Counted from the stretch's first letter, positions 39,730-46,748 are shown. The stretch: DNA of 64,000 bases from an uncultured Roseovarius sp. (GCA_951812895.1 OX638333.1:4444001-4508000); one strand, 5' to 3'. Translations and numbers: made by a program. The notes: generated by a model not told the origin, from the sequence alone.

Positions 39730-40268
39730 GTCTGCCTCCCGATAAACTCTGTTGGCCCTTCTCTGCCTTGATCAAACAGGTGCCATTGAACGTTGTCTTT
39801 ACCCGTATGAGGACTGTCGGGAATCCATTTGACCCGGCCAACTGACACGATCTTATGGCACCATTTCATGTACGGTTCTGATTGCTTGGTGTGCATCCAA
39901 TCTGCATCGAATAAGAGCCATGTGGGCAGCAATGCACTAAAGTGCTCAATCATCGGGTGAAGGATTTCACGGGTCCAAGGCGGGTTGGTGATGATGTAGT
40001 CTGCGCCCGCTGTTTTGAGGGCGGATTCACTCACGCTCAATGCGTCACAGGTTTGGACCCAAGGAAATTTATCCGGGTCCACACGAGGTGAAATATCACT
40101 CGCTGCTACACACCCAAACGGAAGTGCATCTATTAGGTCGCCACGGCCCGCACAGGGTTCCCAATAATGAAGGATGTGGGGGAGATGTGGCAACAACGGC
40201 AACACGGCCTCTCTGGGCGTGTCATAGGCGTCCTGGGGTCTGCGTTTGAAGTTGCTGCGCTTACCCAT
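39726..40268 (-). CDS. phage DNA adenine-type methyltransferase
   Basis: The ATG at 40268 overlaps the stop of the upstream gene (TAATGG). The 180-residue product has a SAM-binding motif HYWEPCAGRGDLIDAL and the catalytic NPPW in ADYIITNPPWTREILHPMIE, typical of amino-methyltransferases. Recognition region and cognate restriction gene are absent, so it may protect phage DNA. Its last 18 codons are repeated after the HNH gene. Confidence 0.75.
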   Translation of the reverse strand: MGKRSNFKRRPQDAYDTPREAVLPLLPHLPHILHYWEPCAGRGDLIDALPFGCVAASDISPRVDPDKFPWVQTCDALSVSESALKTAGADYIITNPPWTREILHPMIEHFSALLPTWLLFDADWMHTKQSEPYMKWCHKIVSVGRVKWIPDSPHTGKDNVQWHLFDQGREGPTEFIGRQT

Positions 40269-40579
40269 TAGGCCAACTCCAACCACATAAGTTTGTGTGT
40301 CGCCTCTCTCAGGTCCGTGTAAGCGCGTTTTTCGTCTCTGGTGTCGCCTCGGTCCTTAGCGTCTGCGTAGGCTTGCTGTGCGGCTTGTCTGGCGTATTTG
40401 AGGCGTGCGGGGGCCGTGCGGGCGTAATACTTGTTTGGGAAGCCACGTCGGGCCGCTGCTCGCGAGACAGACGCTATGGATACACCGATCTCACCAGCAA
40501 TTTCCGAAAGGGGCTTTTCAGAGAACCAGTAAGCTTTAAACTGGTCTGTCTCGTAAAACGCATTGCGAGGCTTAAGCAT
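40268..40579 (-). CDS. HTH protein, GcrA/recombination-directionality-like
   Basis: The 103-residue protein has an N-terminal helix-turn-helix (EKPLSEIAGEIGVSIASVSR AAARRGFPNKY) and a helical, basic tail (ARLKYARQAAQQAYADAKDR). It resembles small phage regulators of the GcrA or resolvase HTH type. It is coupled to the methylase. Confidence 0.6.
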   Translation of the reverse strand: MLKPRNAFYETDQFKAYWFSEKPLSEIAGEIGVSIASVSRAAARRGFPNKYYARTAPARLKYARQAAQQAYADAKDRGDTRDEKRAYTDLREATHKLMWLELA

Positions 40580-40580
40580 G

Positions 40581-40754
40581 TCAGCCCTCCAGTTTGTGTG
40601 TGAAATTGAGTTGGCGGGCGCGGTTCAATAGTGCTGCACGCTCGCCGTAGAATTCTTGACGGTGCTTGCCTAATGATCCCCACCAGCCTTGTAGTTCTTC
40701 GCGGGGAAGGCATCGAATGTGGGTTAGCTTTTGTTCGCGTTCTTCGGGGGTCAT
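40581..40754 (-). CDS. 57-residue small protein
   Basis: The ATG at 40754 overlaps the stop of the C5 methyltransferase (ATGA) and the frame reads MTPEEREQKLTHIRCLPREE then LQGWWGSLGKHRQEFYGERA. One base separates its TGA from the next ATG. Operon position and coupling support it; function unknown. Confidence 0.6.
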   Translation of the reverse strand: MTPEEREQKLTHIRCLPREELQGWWGSLGKHRQEFYGERAALLNRARQLNFTHKLEG

Positions 40755-41737
40755 GCTGCCCTCTCTGCTTCGAGAATGGCGTGACCGATCATTTCAGGTA
40801 TTTGGGGAACTACTGCGTTTCCACATCCTTTAAGTCTGTCCACCCTATCGGGAACCCCATGAGCCACTCGACCCACGTTGGGTTCAGTGAGCCAGATTCT
40901 CCCTGGGTGCTTATCCGCATCGCGTCTGGAAGAGAATTCATCCACCCACGGCCAGCTTCGTTCTGTGCTTTGAGCGTTCGTGCTCCCCTGTGCATTGACG
41001 CTGTCGGTGTCGGCCACATTTGCGGATGCAATACTTGAGCCGGCAAGCCGCTTCGATCGTCTGGTGCTAAACGTCCCCGTTTCTGACTGTCGTTCGCTCG
41101 AGGTGTGTGCCAAAACCGATGCGCTTGAGCCAGGTTCAGTCCGAACCCGTTTCCCGTATGGTGCTTGCCCTTCCGGATCGTCTCGGCCTTCACTTCCGCT
41201 TGACGTTCTGCAATTTGTTCGGGTGTCCAGTTTTCGCGGCTGTAGAACGTCACCGGAGTGGGCAACAGTCCAACATCTGTCACGCCTGTGGTGCGCGCCA
41301 ACGGCGCAAGCTGGAATAACAAACGTCCGGCAGGCGTAACCTTGTCCCTCCAAGTCAGAAAGCACGTCATCGAGGCCCATGCTGATGTGCCCAGCAACGT
41401 TTTCTCCAATGACCCAAGAGGGCCTGAGTTCAGCCACGAGCCTATTAAATTCTGGCCAGAGGTGGCGGTCATCTTTCTCGCCGCGTCGCTTCCCGGCTGT
41501 GGAAAAGGGCTGGCATGGGTATCCTCCACAAATAAGGTCAACTGCTCCAACATCAGATCCTTTCAACTTGCGCACATCTTCAAAGCACCGAATTTCCGGC
41601 CAATGTTTTTTCAAAACCTTTCGGGGGAATTCTTCGATTTCGCAAAACGCTACGGTTTCAAAGCCCCCTGTGCGTTCAAGGCCAAGGCTGAAACCTCCAA
41701 TTCCTGAGAATAAATCGAGAACCTTTAGCTTGGTCAC
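40751..41737 (-). CDS. C5-cytosine DNA methyltransferase (Dcm family)
   Basis: The GTG at 41737 has GGGAGG upstream; the 328-residue product has motif I LDLFSGIGGFSLGL, motif IV GGYPCQPFSTAG with the catalytic cysteine, motif VI GENVAGH, motif VIII HRRDRCW and motif X GCGNAVVPQIPEMIG. It methylates cytosine C5 and probably protects phage DNA from host restriction. The recognition region (about 175-290) overlaps a second long same-strand reading frame. Confidence 0.9.
   Translation of the reverse strand: MTKLKVLDLFSGIGGFSLGLERTGGFETVAFCEIEEFPRKVLKKHWPEIRCFEDVRKLKGSDVGAVDLICGGYPCQPFSTAGKRRGEKDDRHLWPEFNRLVAELRPSWVIGENVAGHISMGLDDVLSDLEGQGYACRTFVIPACAVGAHHRRDRCWTVAHSGDVLQPRKLDTRTNCRTSSGSEGRDDPEGQAPYGKRVRTEPGSSASVLAHTSSERQSETGTFSTRRSKRLAGSSIASANVADTDSVNAQGSTNAQSTERSWPWVDEFSSRRDADKHPGRIWLTEPNVGRVAHGVPDRVDRLKGCGNAVVPQIPEMIGHAILEAERAA
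40810..41553 (-). CDS. long overlapping ORF within the C5 methyltransferase gene
   Basis: The 247-codon frame lies wholly inside the methyltransferase gene on the same strand. It has protein-like segments (TSGQNLIGSWLNSGPLGSLE, FGLNLAQAHRFWHTPRANDS, LNPTWVEWLMGFPIGWTDLK) that I associate with proteins annotated beside phage cytosine methylases. It starts MLEQLTLFVEDTHASPFPQP. Whether both frames are translated cannot be settled here. Confidence 0.5.
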   Translation of the reverse strand: MLEQLTLFVEDTHASPFPQPGSDAARKMTATSGQNLIGSWLNSGPLGSLEKTLLGTSAWASMTCFLTWRDKVTPAGRLLFQLAPLARTTGVTDVGLLPTPVTFYSRENWTPEQIAERQAEVKAETIRKGKHHTGNGFGLNLAQAHRFWHTPRANDSQKRGRLAPDDRSGLPAQVLHPQMWPTPTASMHRGARTLKAQNEAGRGWMNSLPDAMRISTQGESGSLNPTWVEWLMGFPIGWTDLKDVETQ

Positions 41738-41741
41738 ACCC

Positions 41742-41912
41742 CTACCTCCCGAAAAGACCGACGCCACAAAGGACGCCGGTGAGTTTCAGGGAGGGACAGA
41801 AATTTACCCACTCACCCAAGCCTCCCGCCTGAATGTGTGAGGACTCTCCTTTTGATGAGTTGACATGGTCTCGCTCATTTACCCCTGAGCGAATGGGGAT
41901 TGCGGGTGTCAT
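41742..41912 (-). CDS. 56-residue coupled small ORF
   Basis: An ATG overlaps the upstream stop (TGATG) and the frame runs MTPAIPIRSGVNERDHVNSS, ending LTGVLCGVGLFGR-stop just before the methyltransferase GTG. The methyltransferase ribosome binding site is within its last codons, so it may act as a coupled leader. Otherwise unrecognised. Confidence 0.35.
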   Translation of the reverse strand: MTPAIPIRSGVNERDHVNSSKGESSHIQAGGLGEWVNFCPSLKLTGVLCGVGLFGR

Positions 41913-42148
41913 CACTCACCCCCTTGTGCTGTGGGGTAGTCAAGTTCGATTAGGTATTGTTTGCCCTTGGCCGTTGCCCTGTAGGAAGGGCCGGGAGTGA
42001 CAAGTCCGTTTGCTTTGAGAGTGCTGAGGCATTCAGAAACGCATGCGCCCCATGTGAATCCGGGTACGTTTTGGCCCGCCGCAACACGCAGCGTCTCAAT
42101 CTCGTACATATTGAGGATTGGTGTGCGTGCTTCGGGGTGGCGGCTCAT
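41912..42148 (-). CDS. small winged-helix-like protein
   Basis: In this 78-residue protein, LRVAAGQNVPGFTWGACVSE, CLSTLKANGLVTPGPSYRAT and AKGKQYL have a helix-helix-wing layout. It overlaps the upstream gene by ATGA. A minor regulator of the replication operon is possible. Confidence 0.55.
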   Translation of the reverse strand: MSRHPEARTPILNMYEIETLRVAAGQNVPGFTWGACVSECLSTLKANGLVTPGPSYRATAKGKQYLIELDYPTAQGGE

Positions 42149-42339
42149 AGGTGCGCTCCCTCTTGTGCTGCAGGGTGGGAGGGGTCTTGAATAAGATTGA
42201 AAGAGTTCCTAAATCCTCTAATTGAGGTGGAAGTCATTGTTTTTGCAATTTTTTGCAAATTTTGGAAACGCGAACGCCAATGGCTTTGAGAAGCCGAAAA
42301 AACGTGAACACAAACAGCTTTCCAAGCAGAACCAGCCAT
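42145..42339 (-). CDS. 64-residue basic protein
   Basis: The ATG at 42339 follows the previous stop by one base. The product MAGSAWKAVCVHVFSASQSH WRSRFQNLQKIAKT ends overlapping the next start. Basic and partly helical; function unknown. Confidence 0.5.
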   Translation of the reverse strand: MAGSAWKAVCVHVFSASQSHWRSRFQNLQKIAKTMTSTSIRGFRNSFNLIQDPSHPAAQEGAHL

Positions 42340-42340
42340 T

Positions 42341-42718
42341 TCATCTATATCCCTCAATCCTGCGGGCAAACCGTTCGACACCGGCGAGATAAAGACCCAC
42401 CGCTTTAACCGCCCATGAGGGCATGTCGCTTTCAAGCTGCATCCAGTTGATAATTGTGCGCGGGCTGACACCTAAAGCACGACTGCCCTTCTTGGCGATT
42501 TCGTCTTGTGTGCGCCCATCAAACGCCCTGCGAAGCTTCTCAGCATCTTCCCTTCGGGACTTGAGCCGAAAATCCACGTTCGATTTTGCAAGATTTTGCA
42601 AGCCTTTCCTCCTATATTCATCACGTGGTTTACGAGCGTCATGTAGTTCGTGAAAAAGGGTGCGGGCCGGGGCTGGATAAGCTCCGGTCCTTGCGCGTTG
42701 GTCAGGAGCCATTGTCAT
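42341..42718 (-). CDS. HTH protein of the early leftward operon (CII/Cox-like candidate)
   Basis: The ATG at 42718 overlaps the upstream TGA, giving 125 residues. A TTG at 42601 with AGGAGG before it would give an 86-residue core starting at the QNLAKSNVDFRLKS segment. The core has an HTH (RTQDEIAKKGSRALGVSPRT IINWMQ). It lies second in the leftward operon behind the Cro-like gene, the place of CII-type regulators. Confidence 0.6.
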   Translation of the reverse strand: MTMAPDQRARTGAYPAPARTLFHELHDARKPRDEYRRKGLQNLAKSNVDFRLKSRREDAEKLRRAFDGRTQDEIAKKGSRALGVSPRTIINWMQLESDMPSWAVKAVGLYLAGVERFARRIEGYR

Positions 42719-42942
42719 TGGGTGGCTCCTTCAACAAGACCGCGCTTTTCGCTCTCATCCTTGATGAATTCGATTACTGCGGCCTCGGTCTCAGGCCAGA
42801 CGCGCCCACCAGATCGAAGGCGATCAACAATTTCAGAGTTCTTTGCAGACTTCTTGCCGAAATATGTTTCCCCCATGCCAGTTGCAGCGAGAAAGCTTTC
42901 GATTGCATTCAGCAATTTTGGGTGACGTATCTGAGTGTTCAT
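42715..42942 (-). CDS. Cro-like regulator
   Basis: The 75-residue protein begins MNTQIRHPKLLNAIESFLAA and has TYFGKKSAKNSEIVDRLRSG GRVWPETEAAVIEF, a short HTH like those in phage Cro or antirepressor proteins. It is the first gene of the leftward early operon, divergent from the CI-like repressor, with a 20-bp operator palindrome 11 bp upstream of its start. Confidence 0.65.
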   Translation of the reverse strand: MNTQIRHPKLLNAIESFLAATGMGETYFGKKSAKNSEIVDRLRSGGRVWPETEAAVIEFIKDESEKRGLVEGATQ

Positions 42943-42952
42943 GCATCGCAAT

Positions 42953-42972
42953 ATATCCTCTTTAGCGGATAT
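42953..42972. promoter_or_regulatory. operator palindrome O1, ATATCC-N8-GGATAT
   Basis: ATATCCTCTTTAGCGGATAT is an inverted repeat with 6-bp arms and an 8-bp spacer, just upstream of the Cro-like gene. Two near copies lie at 43624 and 43653 on the other side of the repressor gene, so it is probably the repressor or Cro binding site. Confidence 0.75.
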
Positions 42973-43025
42973 TACAAGTGACTTCTATAAAGGACGTGCG
43001 ATTTTGCCAATAAAAGACGATATTA

Positions 43026-43045
43026 TACCCTGTTATTATAGGGTA
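43026..43045. promoter_or_regulatory. operator-like palindrome O2, TACCCT-N8-AGGGTA
   Basis: TACCCTGTTATTATAGGGTA has the same 6-8-6 geometry as the ATATCC operators but different arms. It ends 6 bp before the repressor ATG, so it could be an autoregulatory site. Confidence 0.6.
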
Positions 43046-43051
43046 ATTAGT

Positions 43052-43369
43052 ATGAATCTCGATGACATTAGACACCGATTAGAATGTGAGATTGAGAAAA
43101 GCGGCAAGTCAAAGCGCGCCGTATCAATTGATGCGGGATTGGGTAAGGGATATTTGTTTTCGATCACCAATGAAGGGAAAGACCCCTCAGTGGTTAATTT
43201 GGCGAAGATTTGTGACGCCCTAGATATTAGCCTTGCTTATGTGCTTTTTGGCCTCGAAATCTCCCCCGAGACGGAAGCGCTGATGATGCGGATCGAACGA
43301 AACTCGGCCCAGAGGGATGGGATTTTGAGTATTCTTGATCCAAAAGATACTGATCAATCTCAGTCGTAA
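43052..43369 (+). CDS. CI-like prophage repressor, short form
   Basis: The ATG at 43052 is chosen because upstream codons cross the operator region. The 105-residue protein is an Xre-type domain (IEKSGKSKRAVSIDAGLGKG YLFSITNEGKDPSVVNLAKI CDALDISLAYVLFG) with a 30-residue tail. There is no LexA-like peptidase domain, so self-cleavage during SOS is not expected. It is flanked by four operator palindromes. Confidence 0.8.
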   Translation: MNLDDIRHRLECEIEKSGKSKRAVSIDAGLGKGYLFSITNEGKDPSVVNLAKICDALDISLAYVLFGLEISPETEALMMRIERNSAQRDGILSILDPKDTDQSQS

Positions 43370-43430
43370 GCGCGGCAATATCACCCTCGCTCCGTTCGGA
43401 AATCAATTTAAGAAACCTCGATACCTTCAC
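43227..43430 (-). CDS. small gene antisense to the repressor 3' end
   Basis: A GTG at 43430 with GGGGAGG ideally placed upstream opens a 67-codon frame (VKVSRFLKLISERSEGDIAA LTTEIDQYLLDQ) that runs 143 bp into the repressor gene on the opposite strand. The strong ribosome binding site is the main support. It could affect repressor expression by convergent transcription. Confidence 0.4.
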   Translation of the reverse strand: MKVSRFLKLISERSEGDIAALTTEIDQYLLDQEYSKSHPSGPSFVRSASSALPSRGRFRGQKAHKQG

Positions 43431-43623
43431 ATAATACCTCCCCAGATTGACGTGCCCCCAAGGATTCGCGCGTTACTAGCGTAGACCTATAATCGGGGAA
43501 TACAACAGCAATGAATTCTGGCTGCGCAGTTTATTGCCGCAGCATACGCCCAAAAGCCGGAGGCACAGAGTCGAACTCACATTTTAGTGATTTTCGGGCG
43601 GGTCTCTAGGCATGGTTGTAAAA

Positions 43624-43643
43624 ATATCCTCTTTTGCGGATAT
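43624..43643. promoter_or_regulatory. operator palindrome O3, ATATCC-N8-GGATAT
   Basis: ATATCCTCTTTTGCGGATAT differs from O1 by a single base in the spacer. It lies just upstream of the probable rightward promoter. Confidence 0.75.
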
Positions 43644-43652
43644 TATTATTGA

Positions 43653-43672
43653 CTATCCTCTAAAGCGGATAT
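43653..43672. promoter_or_regulatory. operator O4 overlapping the rightward early promoter
   Basis: CTATCCTCTAAAGCGGATAT lies between and overlaps the -35-like TTGACT and the -10-like TATACA, so a bound repressor would block RNA polymerase. Centre-to-centre spacing from O3 is 29 bp, about three helical turns. Confidence 0.72.
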
Positions 43673-43702
43673 ACATTACTCCCAACACACGGGAGAAACA
43701 CC

Positions 43703-43951
43703 ATGCACCTTGCACCTCAGAAACTCCACGCAACCAGTGACCAAATCGCAGCGCTTTTGCGCCACGCCAGAAACACAAGCGAAGGCTCACACCCGACATT
43801 CGGAAACCACGTTGCTGACGTGCTTGATTGCCTCGTTGCTGTGATCTGGAGCGATGACGAGGAAGACAAAGCCTCTGCCGCAGAAGACCTTGTGGACGCA
43901 GCAAGTGCCCTGCGTGACCGTGCTGATATCGAAATGCAGGAGGCCGCGTAA
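43703..43951 (+). CDS. first gene of the rightward early operon, hypothetical
   Basis: The 82-residue, helical, acidic protein (MHLAPQKLHATSDQIAALLR, HVADVLDCLVAVIWSDDEED) is preceded by CGGGAGAAAC. It begins the operon right downstream of the controlled promoter. It overlaps the pentapeptide gene by one base. Function unknown. Confidence 0.65.
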   Translation: MHLAPQKLHATSDQIAALLRHARNTSEGSHPTFGNHVADVLDCLVAVIWSDDEEDKASAAEDLVDAASALRDRADIEMQEAA

Positions 43952-44679
43952 TGTCCAAGTTTGACGTTCTCAAAAGATTTACTGGCGAAGTTCTTTTCAC
44001 GGCTGAGTTGGACTGTGACGACGATACACCAAGTTCCATAAGGCTAGGCCTTGCCGTTAAGTGGGGTGTTAAGAACAGAGCGAACCTCAACGGAGCGAAC
44101 CTCGACGGAGCGAGCCTCTACAGAGCGAACCTCAACGGAGCGAACCTCGACGGAGCGAACCTCAACGGAGCGAACCTCGACGGAGCGAACCTCAACGGAG
44201 CGAACCTCGACGGAGCGAACCTCAACGGAGCGAACCTCGACGGAGCGAACCTCAACGGAGCGAGCCTCTACAGAGCGAACCTCGACGGAGCGAGCCTCTA
44301 CAGAGCGAACCTCAACGGAGCGAGCCTCTACAGAGCGAACCTCGACGGAGCGAGCCTCTACAGAGCGAACCTCAACGGAGCGAACCTCAACGGAGCGAGC
44401 CTCTACAGAGCGAGCCTCTACAGAGCGAGCGGAATCAACGAATACATCAAATGCATTCAGATAGATCAGTACCCGATCACCTACACCTCAGAGGTGATGC
44501 AGATCGGATGCCAAAGACATTTGATCGCGGAATGGCGTGGCTTTGACGATGAACGCATTGCGGGAATGGATGGCAAAAAAGCCCTGCGGTTCTGGCGCAA
44601 GTACAAAGATTGGATATTTCAAACGATTGATCTTTGCCCCGCGACACCCACGAAAAAAAACGAAGCGGACGCAGCATGA
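43951..44679 (+). CDS. pentapeptide-repeat protein
   Basis: Of 242 residues, 42-162 consist of about 24 tandem A(N/S)L(N/D/Y)(G/R) units ([20 protein letters not shown] and on), predicted to form a right-handed quadrilateral beta-helix. A C-terminal 80-residue domain ([40 protein letters not shown]) follows and recurs in phage pentapeptide proteins. Some family members mimic DNA or inhibit gyrase; the role here is unknown. Confidence 0.82.
   Translation: MSKFDVLKRFTGEVLFTAELDCDDDTPSSIRLGLAVKWGVKNRANLNGANLDGASLYRANLNGANLDGANLNGANLDGANLNGANLDGANLNGANLDGANLNGASLYRANLDGASLYRANLNGASLYRANLDGASLYRANLNGANLNGASLYRASLYRASGINEYIKCIQIDQYPITYTSEVMQIGCQRHLIAEWRGFDDERIAGMDGKKALRFWRKYKDWIFQTIDLCPATPTKKNEADAA
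44076..44434 (+). repeat. 15-bp tandem repeats in the pentapeptide gene
   Basis: Nearly perfect AACCTCAACGGAGCG, AACCTCGACGGAGCG and AGCCTCTACAGAGCG units follow one another for about 24 copies. The codon-level identity implies recent expansion by slippage or unequal crossing over. Confidence 0.93.
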
Positions 44680-44945
44680 CCCCTCCCCTCCCCCCTCAAG
44701 TGTCGTCTGGTCCCTCTGATGGCACAAAGTCCTCGGCTGGTAATTCTCCCCAGACTGGCCGGGGCACCTTCAACATGCCTCGCTACGCAAACTTGCGCGA
44801 TGGTGATCTGGTCAAACGCAAATCAAACGGGTGTCAGAACATTGTCGGCACACTCGTGTTTGTCGTCACTCTTATTCTGCTTGGCTGCGCCATAGCTCAG
44901 GCAGCGGGGCCGCACCCTGATTGCATGGGAATACCGGCATGCTGA
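44676..44945 (+). CDS. small membrane protein
   Basis: The ATG overlaps the pentapeptide stop (ATGA). The 89-residue product has a proline/serine-rich N-terminus and one membrane helix (NIVGTLVFVVTLILLGCAIA) near the C-terminus, followed by a short external tail with two cysteines. Function unknown. Confidence 0.58.
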   Translation: MTPPLPPQVSSGPSDGTKSSAGNSPQTGRGTFNMPRYANLRDGDLVKRKSNGCQNIVGTLVFVVTLILLGCAIAQAAGPHPDCMGIPAC

Positions 44946-45250
44946 ACCGTTACGCCACCTCACTGAAACACAAGAAAAACGTGTCCCTGTTTGAGCGGAT
45001 TTTAGACAGGTATTCATGGCTAGAACTACACCAGCCAAACCCCGAAAAAGCGCCATGGCACGAGCGGGCGATACTGACTGATGAATTCGGCGGAACAATC
45101 GTTTTGAACTTCTGGCCATGCTCTCTCACCGCACAGCGTGAAGGGTGCAAGTCAGTCAAGGGAGTGGATGAAATTCGCCTCATGATTTCTGAGGCAATAG
45201 ACGATTGCCAAGCCGCAGAAGCCTTTGACGTTCTGGAGGCCGGCCAATGA
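44939..45250 (+). CDS. hypothetical early protein
   Basis: The ATG at 44939 overlaps the preceding stop. The 103-residue protein (SLFERILDRYSWLELHQPNP, LTDEFGGTIVLNFWPCSLTA) has a mixed alpha/beta pattern. Function unknown; coupled to its neighbours. Confidence 0.58.
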   Translation: MLNRYATSLKHKKNVSLFERILDRYSWLELHQPNPEKAPWHERAILTDEFGGTIVLNFWPCSLTAQREGCKSVKGVDEIRLMISEAIDDCQAAEAFDVLEAGQ

Positions 45251-45327
45251 CCCACCCCCTATTCATAGCCCTACAAGGCACAATTCTGGCCTGCTTGTAC
45301 GCAATCGCTCTTACGGGGGCTTGGTGA
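45247..45327 (+). CDS. 26-residue membrane peptide
   Basis: ATG overlaps the previous TGA, and the frame MTHPLFIALQGTILACLYAI ALTGAW is a single hydrophobic helix. Its stop overlaps the next ATG (TGATG). Tight overlaps on both sides argue that it is translated. Confidence 0.5.
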   Translation: MTHPLFIALQGTILACLYAIALTGAW

Positions 45328-45554
45328 TGAAACATAACCTACCTCAATTCTTCTCTGATTCCTATGAAATCGGTCAGAAGAAAGTAGCCCAAATCCACTT
45401 TGATCTTGCTTCGGAGCAAATGGCGGAAGCCGCGCCAGAGGCGTTTTCAACCGGATACGAAAACCCTGACTGGCGTGCCATGCGCCGCCGCCAGTTTCAA
45501 CGGGGTTGGTCTGAATATCAAAGAGCTAAATCAATACTGGAGGCCCTCACATGA
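45327..45554 (+). CDS. 75-residue early protein
   Basis: The product MKHNLPQFFSDSYEIGQKKV includes ENPDWRAMRRRQFQRGWSEY near the end. The start overlaps the upstream stop and the stop overlaps the Gp157-like start. Function unknown. Confidence 0.58.
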   Translation: MKHNLPQFFSDSYEIGQKKVAQIHFDLASEQMAEAAPEAFSTGYENPDWRAMRRRQFQRGWSEYQRAKSILEALT

Positions 45555-46048
45555 ATGTACGCGCTGACATACCACTCATTTCTAGAATCTCCGAAGAACT
45601 ACGGGATATGCTGGGTGACGAATTTGATCCTGAGACCTTTTGGGATAGCCTTGATGGCGAAACCGATGCAGTAGACATTGCGGATCGGTTGATTTCTTCG
45701 ATGCAGGATGATGCCACGCTTGCAGATGCGGCCAAGGAATATGCTGCTGAAATATCTAGCCGCGCAAAACGTATTTCAGAGCGCGCAGGCGCAAAGAAGA
45801 AAGCTCTACTGCAAATTCTGGATGCGACTGGCGAGAAAAAACTAGAGCGCCCACTTGCCACCATTAGCCGACGCGCTGGAAGTATATCGGTGAGCATCAC
45901 AGAAGAATCTGTGATCCCCTCGCAGTTGATGAAAACAACCGTCTTCCCCGATAAATCGGAGATCAAAAAGCAATTGCAGGCAGGAGAGGTCGTTCCGGGC
46001 GCAGAACTGGTACGCGGTCCGGACACGGTTTCAGTGAGGGTTAAGTGA
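45551..46048 (+). CDS. Gp157-like siphovirus protein
   Basis: The 165-residue protein has a helical first half with acidic patches (LDGETDAVDIADRLISSMQD, AAEISSRAKRISERAGAKKK) and a basic beta-like second half (RPLATISRRAGSISVSITEE, PDKSEIKKQLQAGEVVPGAE). This is the pattern of the Sipho_Gp157 family, associated in Streptococcus phages with resistance effects and here placed before Rad52-like recombination genes. Confidence 0.78.
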   Translation: MNVRADIPLISRISEELRDMLGDEFDPETFWDSLDGETDAVDIADRLISSMQDDATLADAAKEYAAEISSRAKRISERAGAKKKALLQILDATGEKKLERPLATISRRAGSISVSITEESVIPSQLMKTTVFPDKSEIKKQLQAGEVVPGAELVRGPDTVSVRVK

Positions 46049-46746
46049 TGCGCCTCCCTGATCTTGCTAAAGAATTCCCCCGTGACGCTATTCACTGGCG
46101 TGCGCAAACCCTCACCAGAGATGGTGATAAAGCCTTAGCCCTTGCCTATCTGGATGCACGGGACGTTATGGATCGGCTGGACGAAGTATGTGGTCCTGAA
46201 AATTGGCAGACCAAATATTTAGAGACCCCCACGGGGCGCGTCCTGTGTAACATCGGCATTAAGATTGGTGATGAGTGGGTATGGAAGTCTGACGGGGCTG
46301 GGGCCACCGATATAGAGGGCGAAAAGGGTGGGATCAGCGACAGCCTAAAGCGTGCGGCGGTGCTTTGGGGCATTGGCCGTTATCTCTACCGCCTAGATGC
46401 CGTTTGGGCACCTTGTGAAACATATCAAAAGGGTGATCGAAAATACTTTTCCAAGTGGAGGGGTTCGCCTTGGGACCATGTGCGCAACGCGCCTCCGAAA
46501 GCCCGAGAGCCTGAAAAAGAGCAGCCCAGAAACCCCAAAGATATCGCAGACTCGTTGATTGCCGTTATAGGAAAGCCAGAAAATCGCGACGAACTAAACC
46601 TCGCCGTAACGGGTGAAAAATTTGCCACGGCCTCGGCATGGCTGAAAGAAACCAACACCGCCGAAAGTGAGCGGGTAACAACCGCCTTAGATGCGCGCCG
46701 CAAAGAACTTGACCAGCCCACCCCCGAAGAACTGATGAGGGCATAA
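46048..46746 (+). CDS. Rad52-like single-strand annealing protein
   Basis: In the 232-residue product, residues 10-150 hold the Rad52/22 core: IHWRAQTLTRDGDKALALAY LDARDVMDRLDEVCGPENWQ, KSDGAGATDIEGEKGGISDS and LKRAAVLWGIGRYLYRL. It anneals complementary single strands for phage recombination. The tail after 160 is variable. It works with the NinB-like protein next to it. Confidence 0.85.
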   Translation: MRLPDLAKEFPRDAIHWRAQTLTRDGDKALALAYLDARDVMDRLDEVCGPENWQTKYLETPTGRVLCNIGIKIGDEWVWKSDGAGATDIEGEKGGISDSLKRAAVLWGIGRYLYRLDAVWAPCETYQKGDRKYFSKWRGSPWDHVRNAPPKAREPEKEQPRNPKDIADSLIAVIGKPENRDELNLAVTGEKFATASAWLKETNTAESERVTTALDARRKELDQPTPEELMRA

Positions 46747-46748
46747 AA

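Larger units (their letters stand above)
43370..43702. other. regulatory gap between repressor and rightward early operon
   Basis: Apart from the start of the small antisense gene, no gene is seen. The right end holds two operator palindromes and a probable promoter (TTGACT at 43649-43654 and TATACA at 43670-43675) for the 43.7-49.4 kb operon. Confidence 0.6.

Noticed and set aside
44076-44434. Regular short repeats that could suggest a CRISPR array
   Set aside because: The repeats abut with a strict 15-bp period and no unique spacers, and they encode pentapeptides in frame.
44051-44464. Frame encoding [10 protein letters not shown] repeats
   Set aside because: It is the shifted frame of the 15-bp pentapeptide repeats; the frame giving ANLDGA units belongs to a known fold.
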